A stretch of DNA of 64,000 nt from Hufsiella ginkgonis (GTDB lineage Bacteria > Bacteroidota > Bacteroidia > Sphingobacteriales > Sphingobacteriaceae), in contig NZ_WVHS01000001.1 of NCBI RefSeq assembly GCF_009834915.1, positions 310,001 through 374,000 of the forward strand, in the 5' to 3' direction. This document shows, in pieces, positions 25,948 to 35,142 of this stretch (positions are counted from its first letter, which is position 1; every line of letters begins with the position of its first letter). Below the pieces are notes generated by a model. The model ran no database searches. It was not told the DNA's origin and saw only the letters and a program-made list of their open reading frames with translations. Both the position numbers and the translations under genes were made by a program.

Positions 25948-27099
25948 ATGAAGACCAAATATATCGTTTACGCCATCCTGATCCTGTTAGTGGGCTCATT
26001 GGTTGCTTACAGGATCACCAAAAATAAAGCAGAAAAAGCCCAGGCAGGCGCTGGCCGGGGTGGCGCTGGCGGCGGCAAAGGAGGTCCCGGCGGGGCAGGT
26101 GCTCCCCCCATGCGCGTAGAAGGCATAGTTGTTACGCCGCGCGAATTTTCGAACTCGCTCTCCGTTTCCGGTTCGGTGCAGGCGAACGAGCAGGTGCAGA
26201 TCAGGAGCGAAGTACCCGGGCTTGTGCGCGCTATCGGCTTTTCGGAAGGCTCGTCGGTAAGCAAAGGACAGGTGTTGCTGCGCATCGATGATTCGGAATT
26301 ACGCGCCCAGCTCGCCCAGGCGCTTACAAAAGAAAAGCTTTCTGCAGAAAATGAGAACCGCGCAAAACAGCTGCTGGAAAAAGAAGCCATCAGCCGCGAA
26401 GAATATGAAACTTCGCTGGCCGACCTCCGTTCGCTGCAGGCGCAAACACAGCTGATCCGTGCACAGCTGGCCAAAACCCTGGTGCGCGCTCCTTTCAGCG
26501 GCAAGATCGGTCTCCGTTCTATCTCCGTAGGCGAATACCTTACCCCGACAACGGCAGTGGCTAACCTGGTAAATACCGACCCGGTGAAGATCCAGTTCTC
26601 AGTACCCGAAAAATATGCGGGTCAGCTGGATGTAAACTCGTCCATTTCGTTTTCTATCGCCGGCCTCCCGGGAAAGTATTCGGCCAGGATCTTCGCCATT
26701 GAACCGGGTATCGACGCCGGGTCGCGCACCCTGCAGCTTAAAGCGCGCGCCGCCAATCCTTCCGGGAAACTGCTTCCCGGTTCCTTTGCGAAGATCGATC
26801 TGCCGCTGGCAACCATTAAGGATGCCATCCTGATCCCCACGCAGGCGGTAGTACCCGTAATGAATGGCAAGAAGGTATACATCACCGAAGACGGGAAGGC
26901 CAAAGAGGTAATGATCGAAACTTCGGCACGTACGGAAAAAGACGTGCTGGTAACCTCAGGTTTAAAAGCAGGCGATACCGTATTAACCACGGGTATCATG
27001 GCCATGAAACCGGAAACCGCCGTAAAAGTAAAAACAGGCTCCGGTAAAGGAGACAAAGGAAAAGAAGGGGAAAGCAAAAAGCCGAAGGCTAAGAGCTAG
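25948..27099 (+). CDS. RND efflux periplasmic adaptor (membrane fusion protein)
   Basis: 383 aa. Membrane anchor ~6-24 (IVYAILILLVGSLVAY), Gly/Ala-rich linker 35-52, then the adaptor order: beta-barrel strand, lipoyl half (VQIRSEVPGLVRAIGFSEGS), helical hairpin (~115-170, Glu/Ala/Gln rich), second lipoyl half (LVRAPFSGKIGLRSISVGEYL), beta-barrel and membrane-proximal domain with ILIPTQAVVPVMNGKKVYI. The tail is Lys/Gly-rich. It links the inner-membrane pump to the TolC-like channel, all three encoded in order here. A TAGATTTG (-7 match) at 25817-25824 could start the operon with a ~120-nt leader. Substrates unknown. Confidence 0.94.
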   Translation: MKTKYIVYAILILLVGSLVAYRITKNKAEKAQAGAGRGGAGGGKGGPGGAGAPPMRVEGIVVTPREFSNSLSVSGSVQANEQVQIRSEVPGLVRAIGFSEGSSVSKGQVLLRIDDSELRAQLAQALTKEKLSAENENRAKQLLEKEAISREEYETSLADLRSLQAQTQLIRAQLAKTLVRAPFSGKIGLRSISVGEYLTPTTAVANLVNTDPVKIQFSVPEKYAGQLDVNSSISFSIAGLPGKYSARIFAIEPGIDAGSRTLQLKARAANPSGKLLPGSFAKIDLPLATIKDAILIPTQAVVPVMNGKKVYITEDGKAKEVMIETSARTEKDVLVTSGLKAGDTVLTTGIMAMKPETAVKVKTGSGKGDKGKEGESKKPKAKS

Positions 27100-27180
27100 C
27101 AACCGATATATGGGATTAACCAACGATAGCAGCGGTTACAGGGCCATTGGCCGGCGGCTGCCAGTTACCAGCAAAACAAC

Positions 27181-30100
27181 ATGAGTTTATCAACCACAAG
27201 TATAAAGCGTCCCGTTCTCACCATTGTGATGAACCTCGTGCTGATCCTCTTTGGCGTGATCGGTTTCACCTTTCTCGGGGTGCGCGAGTTCCCGTCCATC
27301 GACCCGCCGATCGTGTCGGTGCGTACCAGCTATTCGGGTGCGAATTCCGACATTATAGAGTCGCAGATCACCGAGCCGCTCGAAAAAGCGATCAATTCCA
27401 TCGACGGGATCCGCAACATTTCGTCGTCAAGCAACCAGGGGTCGAGCGTGATCAACGTCGAGTTTAACCTTGATAAAAACCTGGAAGAGGCGGCCAACGA
27501 TATCCGCGACAAAGTGTCGCAGGCCGCCCGCAGTCTTCCCCAGGATATCGACGCACCCCCGGTGATCTCCAAAGCCGATGCGGATTCGCAGCCGATCCTC
27601 ACCCTGACCGCCAAAAGCGATACCCGCGACCTGCTGAACCTGAGCGATTTTGCCGACAATGTAATCGCGCAGCGCCTGCAAACCGTACCCGGGGTAAGCA
27701 GCGTGATGATCTACGGCCAAAAGAAATACGCCATGCGCCTGTGGATCGACCCGATGAAGTTATCCTCCTACGGCTTAACCACCGCAGATGTCAGAAATGC
27801 CCTGAACCGCGAAAACGTGGAGCTTCCTTCCGGGAAAGTAAGCGGCGACAATACAGAGCTCACCGTAAAAACGATCGGTAACCTGAGCACCCAGGAACAA
27901 TTTAACGACCTGATCATTAAAACCGAGGGCAGCAACATTATCCGCTTCAGCGACATCGGCAGGGCCGAGTTCGGGCCGGAAAACCTCGAGACCAACCTCC
28001 GCGAGTCCGGACGCCCCATGGTAGGCATAGCCATTATCCCGCAGCCCGGCACCAATTACATGGATATTTCGAAAGCCGTGAACGAGCGCTTCAACCAGCT
28101 GGTGAGCGAGCTTCCCAAAGATATCAAGCTTACCATGGCGAGTGATAACACGCGCTTTATCAAGCAGTCGGTTACCGAAGTAGGCGAAACCATCCTGATC
28201 GCGCTGGTGTTGGTGATCCTGATCATTTACCTGTTTTTCAGGGACTGGGGGATCGCGTTCCGCCCGCTCATCGATATCCCCGTTTCGCTGGTCGCCACCT
28301 TCTTCGTGATGTACCTTTTCGGGTTTTCGGTAAACGTACTTACCCTGCTGGCCATCGTACTGGCCACGGGCCTGGTGGTTGACGACGGGATCGTGGTTAC
28401 CGAGAACATCTTCAAAAAGGTGGAAGAAGGCATGTCGCCGATCGAGGCAGCTATAAAAGGCTCTAACGAGATCTTCGTAGCGGTAATTTCGATCTCCATC
28501 ACGCTGGCCGCGGTGTTCCTCCCGGTGATCTTCCTGGAAGGGTTCGTAGGGCGGCTCTTCCGCGAATTCGGGGTGGTGATCGCTTCCGCGGTACTGATAT
28601 CGGCCTTCGTCTCCCTAACGCTTACGCCGATGCTGAACGCTTACCTGATGAAAGCCGGGGGTCACAAAAAATCGAAGTTCTATGAAATGACGGAACCCTA
28701 TTTCGAGAAGATGACCAGCGGTTACGCTGAATCGCTGAATTCTTTCATGAAGAAAAAATGGATCAGCTGGCCTATCGTGATCGTGTGCTTCGGATTGATC
28801 GCCCTGTTTTGGGTAGTCTTGCAAAAGGAGACAGCGCCGTACGACGACCGCAGCCAGATTAGCGCCACCATTACCGCACCGGAGGGCGCCTCCTTCGAGT
28901 ATACCGACAACTTTATGCTCGAAATGGCCAAACTGGTAAACGATTCCATTCCCGAAAAACGATATAACCTGGTAATCACCGCTCCCGGCATGTCGGGGAA
29001 CGGTTCGGTAAATACCGGCCGGCTTAACATCACCCTGTCTGAGCCGGGCGAAAGAAAACGCTCCCAAAAGGAGATTGCCGCGGCACTGACCAAAATGACG
29101 AAAAAATACTCCCAGGCACGCACGCTGGTGAGCGAGCAGCCCACCATCGCGGTGAACCGGAGGGGCGGGTTGCCGATCCAGTATATTATCCAGGCGCCGA
29201 ATTTCCAGCAACTGCAGGAGAAACTTCCAAAGTTTATGGATGAAGCCGGCAGCGATCCTACGTTCTCGGCAGTAGACATGAACCTGAAATTCAACAAACC
29301 TGAAATCAACATTACCATCGACCGCGACAAAGCGCAGAGCCTTGGCGTTTCGGTATTGGATATTGCGCAAACCCTCCAGCTTTCGCTGAGTGGCGGCCGT
29401 TTCGCTTACTTTACCATGAATGGCCGGCAATATTCCGTGGTTGCGCAGTTTGATAAACATGACCGGGATGATCCGCTGGACCTTACCTCGGTATTTGTAC
29501 GCAGCAGCACCGGGCAGCTGATACAGCTGGATAACGTGGTAGAGATGAAGGAAGAAAGCAGCCCGCCACAGTTATACCATAACAACCGGTTCCTTTCGGC
29601 CACGGTATCGGCAGGGCTCGCACCCGGCAAAACCATTGGCGACGGGATCGACGCCATGGACCGCATTGCGGAAAAAGTGCTCGACAAGAACTTCTCTACC
29701 GACCTGAGCGGCGAATCGCGCGACTTTAAGGAAAGCGGCTCCAACACCCTCTTCGCCTTCGGCCTGGCGCTGTTACTTGTGTACCTGATCCTGGCCGCCC
29801 AGTTCGAGAGCTTCGTGGATCCGCTCATTATCATTATTACTGTCCCCTTAGCGGTTGCGGGAGCTATGCTATCCCTCTGGTTATTCGGGCAAACATGGAA
29901 TATTTTCAGCCAGATCGGTACGGTAATGCTGATCGGGCTGGTTACCAAGAACGGGATCCTGATCGTGGAATTTGCCAACCAGCTTAAAGAACAGGGGAAA
30001 CCCATTAACGAGGCGATCGTTGAAGCAGCCGAAGCCCGTTTACGCCCGATCCTGATGACCAGTCTCGCCATCGCCCTGGGGGCTTTGCCCATCGCGTTAG

Positions 30101-30294
30101 CCTTGGGTGCGGCGGCAAAAAGCCGGATAGGCATGGGTGTGGTAATTGTGGGCGGAACCACCTTCTCGCTGGTGCTGACGTTGTTTATCATCCCGGCGAT
30201 CTACTCCATGTGGTCGCGCCCGCATAAGGCCAACACCAGGTTGGATGAAGCACATAAAGTGAACGAGAAAGAATTGTTGGCAGCCGAAATCTAA
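27181..30294 (+). CDS. RND (AcrB-type, HAE-1-like) efflux pump
   Basis: 1037 aa, full length. TM1 near 12-30 (FGVIGFTFLGV), a porter domain, TM2-6 ~335-490, second porter domain, TM8-12 ~855-1015. TM4 carries LVVDDGIVVTEN, the proton-relay Asp pair of hydrophobe/amphiphile exporters rather than metal pumps. Proton-driven export of drugs, bile-like compounds or metabolites across the envelope with the adjacent adaptor and outer-membrane factor. It begins 81 bp after the adaptor stop and ends 11 bp before the TolC-like gene. Confidence 0.95.
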   Translation: MSLSTTSIKRPVLTIVMNLVLILFGVIGFTFLGVREFPSIDPPIVSVRTSYSGANSDIIESQITEPLEKAINSIDGIRNISSSSNQGSSVINVEFNLDKNLEEAANDIRDKVSQAARSLPQDIDAPPVISKADADSQPILTLTAKSDTRDLLNLSDFADNVIAQRLQTVPGVSSVMIYGQKKYAMRLWIDPMKLSSYGLTTADVRNALNRENVELPSGKVSGDNTELTVKTIGNLSTQEQFNDLIIKTEGSNIIRFSDIGRAEFGPENLETNLRESGRPMVGIAIIPQPGTNYMDISKAVNERFNQLVSELPKDIKLTMASDNTRFIKQSVTEVGETILIALVLVILIIYLFFRDWGIAFRPLIDIPVSLVATFFVMYLFGFSVNVLTLLAIVLATGLVVDDGIVVTENIFKKVEEGMSPIEAAIKGSNEIFVAVISISITLAAVFLPVIFLEGFVGRLFREFGVVIASAVLISAFVSLTLTPMLNAYLMKAGGHKKSKFYEMTEPYFEKMTSGYAESLNSFMKKKWISWPIVIVCFGLIALFWVVLQKETAPYDDRSQISATITAPEGASFEYTDNFMLEMAKLVNDSIPEKRYNLVITAPGMSGNGSVNTGRLNITLSEPGERKRSQKEIAAALTKMTKKYSQARTLVSEQPTIAVNRRGGLPIQYIIQAPNFQQLQEKLPKFMDEAGSDPTFSAVDMNLKFNKPEINITIDRDKAQSLGVSVLDIAQTLQLSLSGGRFAYFTMNGRQYSVVAQFDKHDRDDPLDLTSVFVRSSTGQLIQLDNVVEMKEESSPPQLYHNNRFLSATVSAGLAPGKTIGDGIDAMDRIAEKVLDKNFSTDLSGESRDFKESGSNTLFAFGLALLLVYLILAAQFESFVDPLIIIITVPLAVAGAMLSLWLFGQTWNIFSQIGTVMLIGLVTKNGILIVEFANQLKEQGKPINEAIVEAAEARLRPILMTSLAIALGALPIALALGAAAKSRIGMGVVIVGGTTFSLVLTLFIIPAIYSMWSRPHKANTRLDEAHKVNEKELLAAEI

Positions 30295-30305
30295 AGAGAT
30301 ACCCG

Positions 30306-31616
30306 ATGAACTATAAAATATTGCCGCTGATCGTTTTACTCACTTGCGGCTTTTCCACAGGCTACGCCCGGCAAACGCTTACCATCGAAGAGGCGATCAG
30401 GACGGCGCTTGACAAGAATTACGACATCAAGTTGTTTGCAAACGATGCAGCCGTCAGCAAAAACAACGTGAGCCGGGCGAATGCGGGAATGACACCCTCC
30501 ATTAACGCCAGCCTGAGCACCAACAGCAACACACAGAACACCAGGCAGACACAATCTAACGGCGATGTGGTGACACGTACCGGTGCGCGCAACTCGAGCG
30601 TTAACTTCGGGCCTACGCTTAACTGGACGATCTTCGACGGATTTGGCATGTTTGCTACTTACGACCGGTTGAAAGAGCTCCAGAAACTGGGAGACACCAA
30701 CCTGGAGAGCGCAGTGCTTACCACCGTGTTTAATGTAACCAATACGTATTACGATATCGTTCGCCAGCAAAAAGAGCTCGAAGCCTCAAAAACGGCACTT
30801 GAAATTTCGCGCCTGCGGCTCACCAACGCAAAGAACCGGTACGAGATCGGCCGTGCCGCAAAGCTTGAAGTGCTGGCCGCAACCGTCGATCTGAATACCG
30901 ATACCACCAACCTGCTCCGCCAGCGCGACCTCCTGCGAAGCACCAAGATCACCCTTAACACCCTGATGAACAGGGACGTTAACACAGATTTTACGGCCAC
31001 AGAAACCATCACCATCGACGAAAGCCTCCAGCAGGCCAGCCTGCTTACCGCGGCGCTTCAGCAAAATCCTTCGCTAAAAAGTGCGGTGGTAAACCGTCGC
31101 ATTGCGGAATTAGCCCTTAAAGAAGTAAAAGCGAACCGCTACCCTACCGTGGGCGTAAATACCGGTTATAACTTCAGCCGAACGGAATCTGAACTCGGCT
31201 TTGCACGGCAATCGCGCGGACGCGGATTTAATTACGGGCTGACTGCCTCCGTGCCCATTTTTAATGGCGGCCTGCAAAAAAAGAACGAGAAAAATGCGGC
31301 TATCGAAATCAACAGCGCACAGCTTGAATACGAAAAACTGGAACTGACGGTACGGTCCAACCTCGCTTCGGCTTACCAAACTTACCTTACCAACCTCGAA
31401 CTGGTTAAGCTGGAGGCGGCCAACCAGGCTGTGGCTAAACAAAACATGGACATTACGCTCGAAAAGTTCCGGTTGGGCAGCATTGCCCCGCTCGAGTTCA
31501 GGGAAGCACAACGTAACTATGTGGATGCTACCGTTCGTTATTCGGATGCCCAGTACCAGGCAAAACTGGCGGAGATCTCGTTAAAGGAGATCTCGGGAAC
31601 ACTGAACCTGAAATAA
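30306..31616 (+). CDS. TolC-family outer-membrane efflux channel
   Basis: 436 aa. Signal peptide 1-21 (STGYA). Two OEP repeats: the first opens LTIEEAIRTALDKNYDIKL, the second near residue 245 with QQASLLTAALQQNPSLKSAV. Long amphipathic helices rich in Ala, Asn and Glu alternate with beta segments (VNFGPTLNWTIFDGF; YGLTASVPIFNGG). It forms the trimeric outer-membrane exit duct for the pump. Last gene of the operon; only 5 bp separate its stop from that of the convergent gene, and no terminator is seen between them. Confidence 0.94.
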   Translation: MNYKILPLIVLLTCGFSTGYARQTLTIEEAIRTALDKNYDIKLFANDAAVSKNNVSRANAGMTPSINASLSTNSNTQNTRQTQSNGDVVTRTGARNSSVNFGPTLNWTIFDGFGMFATYDRLKELQKLGDTNLESAVLTTVFNVTNTYYDIVRQQKELEASKTALEISRLRLTNAKNRYEIGRAAKLEVLAATVDLNTDTTNLLRQRDLLRSTKITLNTLMNRDVNTDFTATETITIDESLQQASLLTAALQQNPSLKSAVVNRRIAELALKEVKANRYPTVGVNTGYNFSRTESELGFARQSRGRGFNYGLTASVPIFNGGLQKKNEKNAAIEINSAQLEYEKLELTVRSNLASAYQTYLTNLELVKLEAANQAVAKQNMDITLEKFRLGSIAPLEFREAQRNYVDATVRYSDAQYQAKLAEISLKEISGTLNLK

Positions 31617-31621
31617 TAGAA

Positions 31622-32461
31622 TTAATAATATACGAACCGCTTTTTATAAACCCGGTCGATCTTCCGCTTTTTCCCTGGACGGCCGGGCTCGCTGGTTACT
31701 TTATAGACTTTTTCCCCGGTACAGTTTCCCAGCACATCGTACTGGTACTCATGTTCGTACACGTAGGTTTTGCCGCTGGCATAAGTTACCGAAGATGTGA
31801 GCGGATCCCCGCGATCATTAGATAGGTGGTTACCATTTTTAACCGCCGACCCGAAGTCGATGATCAGTGTATCGCCTGAGAGCCGGTTGCCATCGTTCGA
31901 GAAAAGGCTGGTAACGGCGATGTTTTTATCGTAGTCGTATTTTGCTGTCTCCATGCCAAAAGCCATGCCGCGATGGTCGAACAACCGGAGTTCAACCGGG
32001 TCGCCTCTTTCGTTGTTAACGATCTTCGCCAGGCGCGTTCGGTTACCTTCGGCATCCTGGTCGGTCACCTGCACCAGGCAATCTTTCTCATCGTAAGTAT
32101 ACACGGCAGTTTCTTTGGCGTAGCCCAATGATGACCATCTTTCGAACACCCGCTGCAAATGAAGCCGCCGTGCCGTATCGCAGTGGTAGGATAATTTCGC
32201 CTTGAGCGTGCCGTCTTCGCTATACCGCTCCTCGGTAACCAGCATACCTGAACGATCGTACCGCTTAACGCTCTTTTCAGTTGTACTGGCGTTTCCGTCG
32301 TAAAAGGTATTGGTTTCCGTGATCTGCATGGGTTTTCCAAACCGGTAATCCCTCATTTCATTCATATGCAGCGCCGTATAGATATCCTGCGCGACGCCAC
32401 GTAACGATACCAGGCACAGGATGAACGTGATAACTACCGGTCTCGTTCTGCGAAATTTCAT
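31622..32461 (-). CDS. exported YD/MORN-like repeat protein
   Basis: 279 aa. Signal peptide ~1-24 (RGVAQ). The mature protein is a string of short beta units of YD type: KRYDRSGMLVTEERYSEDG, YTYDEKDCLVQVTDQDAEGN, KYDYDKNIAVTSLFSNDGN, YQYDVLGNCTGEKVY. It resembles a small free-standing RHS-like sheet with no toxin domain. No function can be assigned. Single gene, convergent with the efflux operon and divergent from the receiver gene at 32639. Confidence 0.6.
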   Translation of the reverse strand: MKFRRTRPVVITFILCLVSLRGVAQDIYTALHMNEMRDYRFGKPMQITETNTFYDGNASTTEKSVKRYDRSGMLVTEERYSEDGTLKAKLSYHCDTARRLHLQRVFERWSSLGYAKETAVYTYDEKDCLVQVTDQDAEGNRTRLAKIVNNERGDPVELRLFDHRGMAFGMETAKYDYDKNIAVTSLFSNDGNRLSGDTLIIDFGSAVKNGNHLSNDRGDPLTSSVTYASGKTYVYEHEYQYDVLGNCTGEKVYKVTSEPGRPGKKRKIDRVYKKRFVYY

Positions 32462-32602
32462 TTAACAATATAAGCAACATCGTGCGAACTCCCGGGGTGC
32501 CTGTTCAATATTATATTTCACCAGGAGGCCCGTTTTAAGCAACTTATTCGTTTATATTCATGTATAATGTATGTTGGCGTTTAAATTCAGCAGGGACAAC
32601 TG

Positions 32603-32632
32603 TTTGATAACCCGGCTAAACTACTATTTTTG
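32603..32632 (+). promoter_or_regulatory. promoter of the receiver/sugar-kinase-like operon
   Basis: TTTG (32603-32606), 18 nt, TATTTTTG (32625-32632), a full -7 match. It ends 6 nt before the ATG at 32639, so the transcript should be nearly leaderless. Confidence 0.65.
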
Positions 32633-32638
32633 ATAAAT

Positions 32639-33028
32639 ATGGCGTACAGGCACAAGACCGTTTTGCTGGTGGATGATAGTTACCTGGATAACCTGATCAG
32701 CAGGAAAATACTGGAAAAGAGCAACTATGCGGAAAATATCGTCGTGATCGACTCTCCGCAACGCGCTGTAGCCTATATCGAGAATAGCATTAAGGTGAAA
32801 AAGGACATTCCCGAGATCATTTTTCTCGATATTCGTATGCCGGAGATGAACGGATTCGATTTTTTACGCAAGATCAACGTAATTGAAGGGATCGCCAAGC
32901 ATGAGATTAAGATCTACATGCTTTCGTCGTCGCTCGACCCCAACGATCTTAAAAAAATTGAAGAGAATCAGTTAGTATCAAAGTTCATCGGTAAACCGCT
33001 AACAAACGAAATTCTCGAAGAAATATAA
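32639..33028 (+). CDS. single-domain response regulator
   Basis: 129 aa from the ATG at 32639 (a TTG at 32630 lies in the promoter). Bare receiver with DD pocket (12-13), Asp64 in IIFLDIRMPEMNGF, Ser96-98 in MLSSS and Lys119 in GKP. It belongs to the CheY-like branch common in Bacteroidota that carries a two-residue-longer alpha-2 loop (IENSIKVKKD). One base separates its stop from the ATG of the BadF-like ATPase, so both are made together. No kinase is adjacent. Confidence 0.9.
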   Translation: MAYRHKTVLLVDDSYLDNLISRKILEKSNYAENIVVIDSPQRAVAYIENSIKVKKDIPEIIFLDIRMPEMNGFDFLRKINVIEGIAKHEIKIYMLSSSLDPNDLKKIEENQLVSKFIGKPLTNEILEEI

Positions 33029-33029
33029 A

Positions 33030-33884
33030 ATGATCTTAGTAGCCGACAGCGGTTCTTCTAAAACAGACTGGATCCTTTCCCTCCCGGGATCGGAAAAATT
33101 AACGTTCCATTCCTCGGGTATCAACCCCTTTTTCCTCACCGATAAAGACATTACCAACATGCTGATGCATACGCCGGAAATCCAGCCGTATGTTGACCAG
33201 GTAGAGGAGATCTATTTTTTTGGTGCGGGATGCTCCAGCCCTGATAAGCATGAAGTGGTTTCCAATGGCCTTTCGGGGGTTTTTAAGAACGCGTTCATCA
33301 GCGTCGATAACGATATGATCGGCTCGGCGTATGCCACCTGCGGCCACCACAAAGGGCTCACCTGTATTTTGGGTACCGGCTCCAATATTTCTTTTTTCGA
33401 CGGGCAGGATGTGCAACCCGGTTTCCACGGGCTGGGTTATATTCTCGGCGACGAAGGCTCGGGAAGCTTCTTCGGGAAAAAACTGATCACAGGATACCTC
33501 AACGGGCAAATGCCTGTTAGCCTGCAAAAGCCCTTTAAGGCGAAATACGATCTTACCAAGGATTCCGTGATCCACAACGTGTACAAGCGCCCGCTGCCCA
33601 ACCGGTACCTCGCTTCGTTCGCCCGTTTTATGGCCGAACATCGCGAACATCCCTATGTGGAGGAGTTGCTGAAAAGCGGCTTCCGGGAGTTCGTAAAATC
33701 GCACGTGCTCCCGTACCCCAATTACCGCGAGTACAATTGCCACTTCGTGGGATCCATCGCTTTCCATTTCCAGGATGCGCTCCGCAATGCTTGCGAGGCA
33801 AACGGCGTTCACGTAGGGAAAGTGCTCGAGAAGCCGATCGTAGAGCTTTATGAATTTATTTTGAAGCAGGCGGTGGCTGGTTAG
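33030..33884 (+). CDS. BadF/BcrA-type ATPase, N-acetylglucosamine-kinase-like
   Basis: 284 aa. Actin-like ATPase: phosphate-1 motif ADSGSSKTDW at the start, phosphate-2 CILGTGSNISF (about 110-120), and GYILGDEGSGSFFGKKL as found in GlcNAc kinases and related BadF/BadG proteins. In Bacteroidota this family probably recycles amino sugars; the exact substrate is not shown. It is tightly coupled to the upstream receiver. Its 3' end overlaps the convergent MFS gene by 29 bp (33856-33884). Confidence 0.85.
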   Translation: MILVADSGSSKTDWILSLPGSEKLTFHSSGINPFFLTDKDITNMLMHTPEIQPYVDQVEEIYFFGAGCSSPDKHEVVSNGLSGVFKNAFISVDNDMIGSAYATCGHHKGLTCILGTGSNISFFDGQDVQPGFHGLGYILGDEGSGSFFGKKLITGYLNGQMPVSLQKPFKAKYDLTKDSVIHNVYKRPLPNRYLASFARFMAEHREHPYVEELLKSGFREFVKSHVLPYPNYREYNCHFVGSIAFHFQDALRNACEANGVHVGKVLEKPIVELYEFILKQAVAG

Positions 33885-35142
33885 GCACCTGGATGTCACC
33901 CAGCCCGAGCGGTACCAGCATTTTCGTTTTCAGGTAAGTAACGGTTACGATGCCCAATGTCATGCATCCGCCGAAAAGCACCGCAGGCACCGTACCCATC
34001 AGCCTGGCGGTAAAACCGGATTCGAAAGCCCCTATCTCATTCGAGGAGCCGATGAACATGGAATTTACGGCAGATACCCTTCCCCGCATGGTATCGGGCG
34101 TGAGGAGCTGCATCAGTGTCTGGCGAATGATCACACTTACGCTGTCAAATGCGCCTTCGCAGAACAGGAACAACAACGTAAGGTAATAGTTGGTAGAAAG
34201 CCCGTAACAAATAATGCTTGCGCCAAACCCGGTTACGGCCAGTAGCAGGTTTTGCCAGGGCTTGTTCATGGGCGAGAAACGTGCCGAAGCCACCATGACG
34301 ATCACGGCGCCAACGGCTGGCGTGGCGCGCATGATACCAAACTCCTTCGCACCTACGTGAAGCACTTCGGAGGCGATAGCCGGTAACAAGGCCACAGCGC
34401 CGCCAAAGAAGACTGAAAACAGGTCGAGCGACATGGCGCCGAGCATCATTTTATTGCCAAACACGAACTTGATACCCTCATCCAGGCTCTTGTAGATGCT
34501 TTCCTTAGGGACGTAAACCGGCGGACTGTGAGATAGAAAGAAGATGCACGAAAACGACATGACCAGGAAGAACAGGATCACGCCAAAGGTTACCGGTACG
34601 CCGGCAAAGCCGATCAGCAACCCGCCTGCTGCCGGACCCACAATGGAGGCGACCTGGAAGGCCGTGGTGCTCCATGTCGACGAATTGGGATAAAGTTCCC
34701 TCGGAACGATCCTTGCCACCATGGCAAATACCGTAGGCCCGAGAAAGCCGCGCCCGATACCCATCAGGAAGATCATGAGAAAGATGATCCATACCACGTG
34801 TCCCTGTCCCAGGCGCTGCACCATCGAAGGCAGCGTAACCACGAACATTACCCCCGACCCGGTAAAAAATGTGAGCAGGATCGTTTTCAACAGGCGCGTT
34901 TTTTCAGACTTATCCGCCACGTAGCCACCATATAAAGCGATGCCGACTGCCGGGATCGCTTCGGCAAGGCCGATGAGACCCAGCGAAAATTTATCATGTG
35001 TAATGTGAAAAACATACCAGCTTACCGCCGCCGCCTGCATCTGGTAAGCAAACGTCAGAAAAAACCTGACGCCAAGAAACGCCCTGAACTCAGGGTATCG
35101 CAACGCACCGTAAGAATCGACCTTAGTTCTTTGGGAATCCAT
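33856..35142 (-). CDS. MFS transporter (EntS/MFS_3-like)
   Basis: 428 aa, about 11-12 membrane helices. The N-half has the MFS loop GGYVADKSEKTRLL and an arginine near the start (YPEFRAFLGVRFFLTF); the C-half loop reads LLTPDTMRGRVSAVNSMF, a mark of the EntS-like exporters. Substrate unknown. Its start overlaps the M28 peptidase stop by 20 bp, so it follows the peptidase on the same transcript; it could take up released amino acids or simply be a neighbour. Confidence 0.88.
   Translation of the reverse strand: MDSQRTKVDSYGALRYPEFRAFLGVRFFLTFAYQMQAAAVSWYVFHITHDKFSLGLIGLAEAIPAVGIALYGGYVADKSEKTRLLKTILLTFFTGSGVMFVVTLPSMVQRLGQGHVVWIIFLMIFLMGIGRGFLGPTVFAMVARIVPRELYPNSSTWSTTAFQVASIVGPAAGGLLIGFAGVPVTFGVILFFLVMSFSCIFFLSHSPPVYVPKESIYKSLDEGIKFVFGNKMMLGAMSLDLFSVFFGGAVALLPAIASEVLHVGAKEFGIMRATPAVGAVIVMVASARFSPMNKPWQNLLLAVTGFGASIICYGLSTNYYLTLLFLFCEGAFDSVSVIIRQTLMQLLTPDTMRGRVSAVNSMFIGSSNEIGAFESGFTARLMGTVPAVLFGGCMTLGIVTVTYLKTKMLVPLGLGDIQVPNQPPPASK

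Noticed and set aside
28615-29460. 281-codon minus-strand open frame
   Set aside because: Antisense to the RND pump, which is full length and motif-complete.
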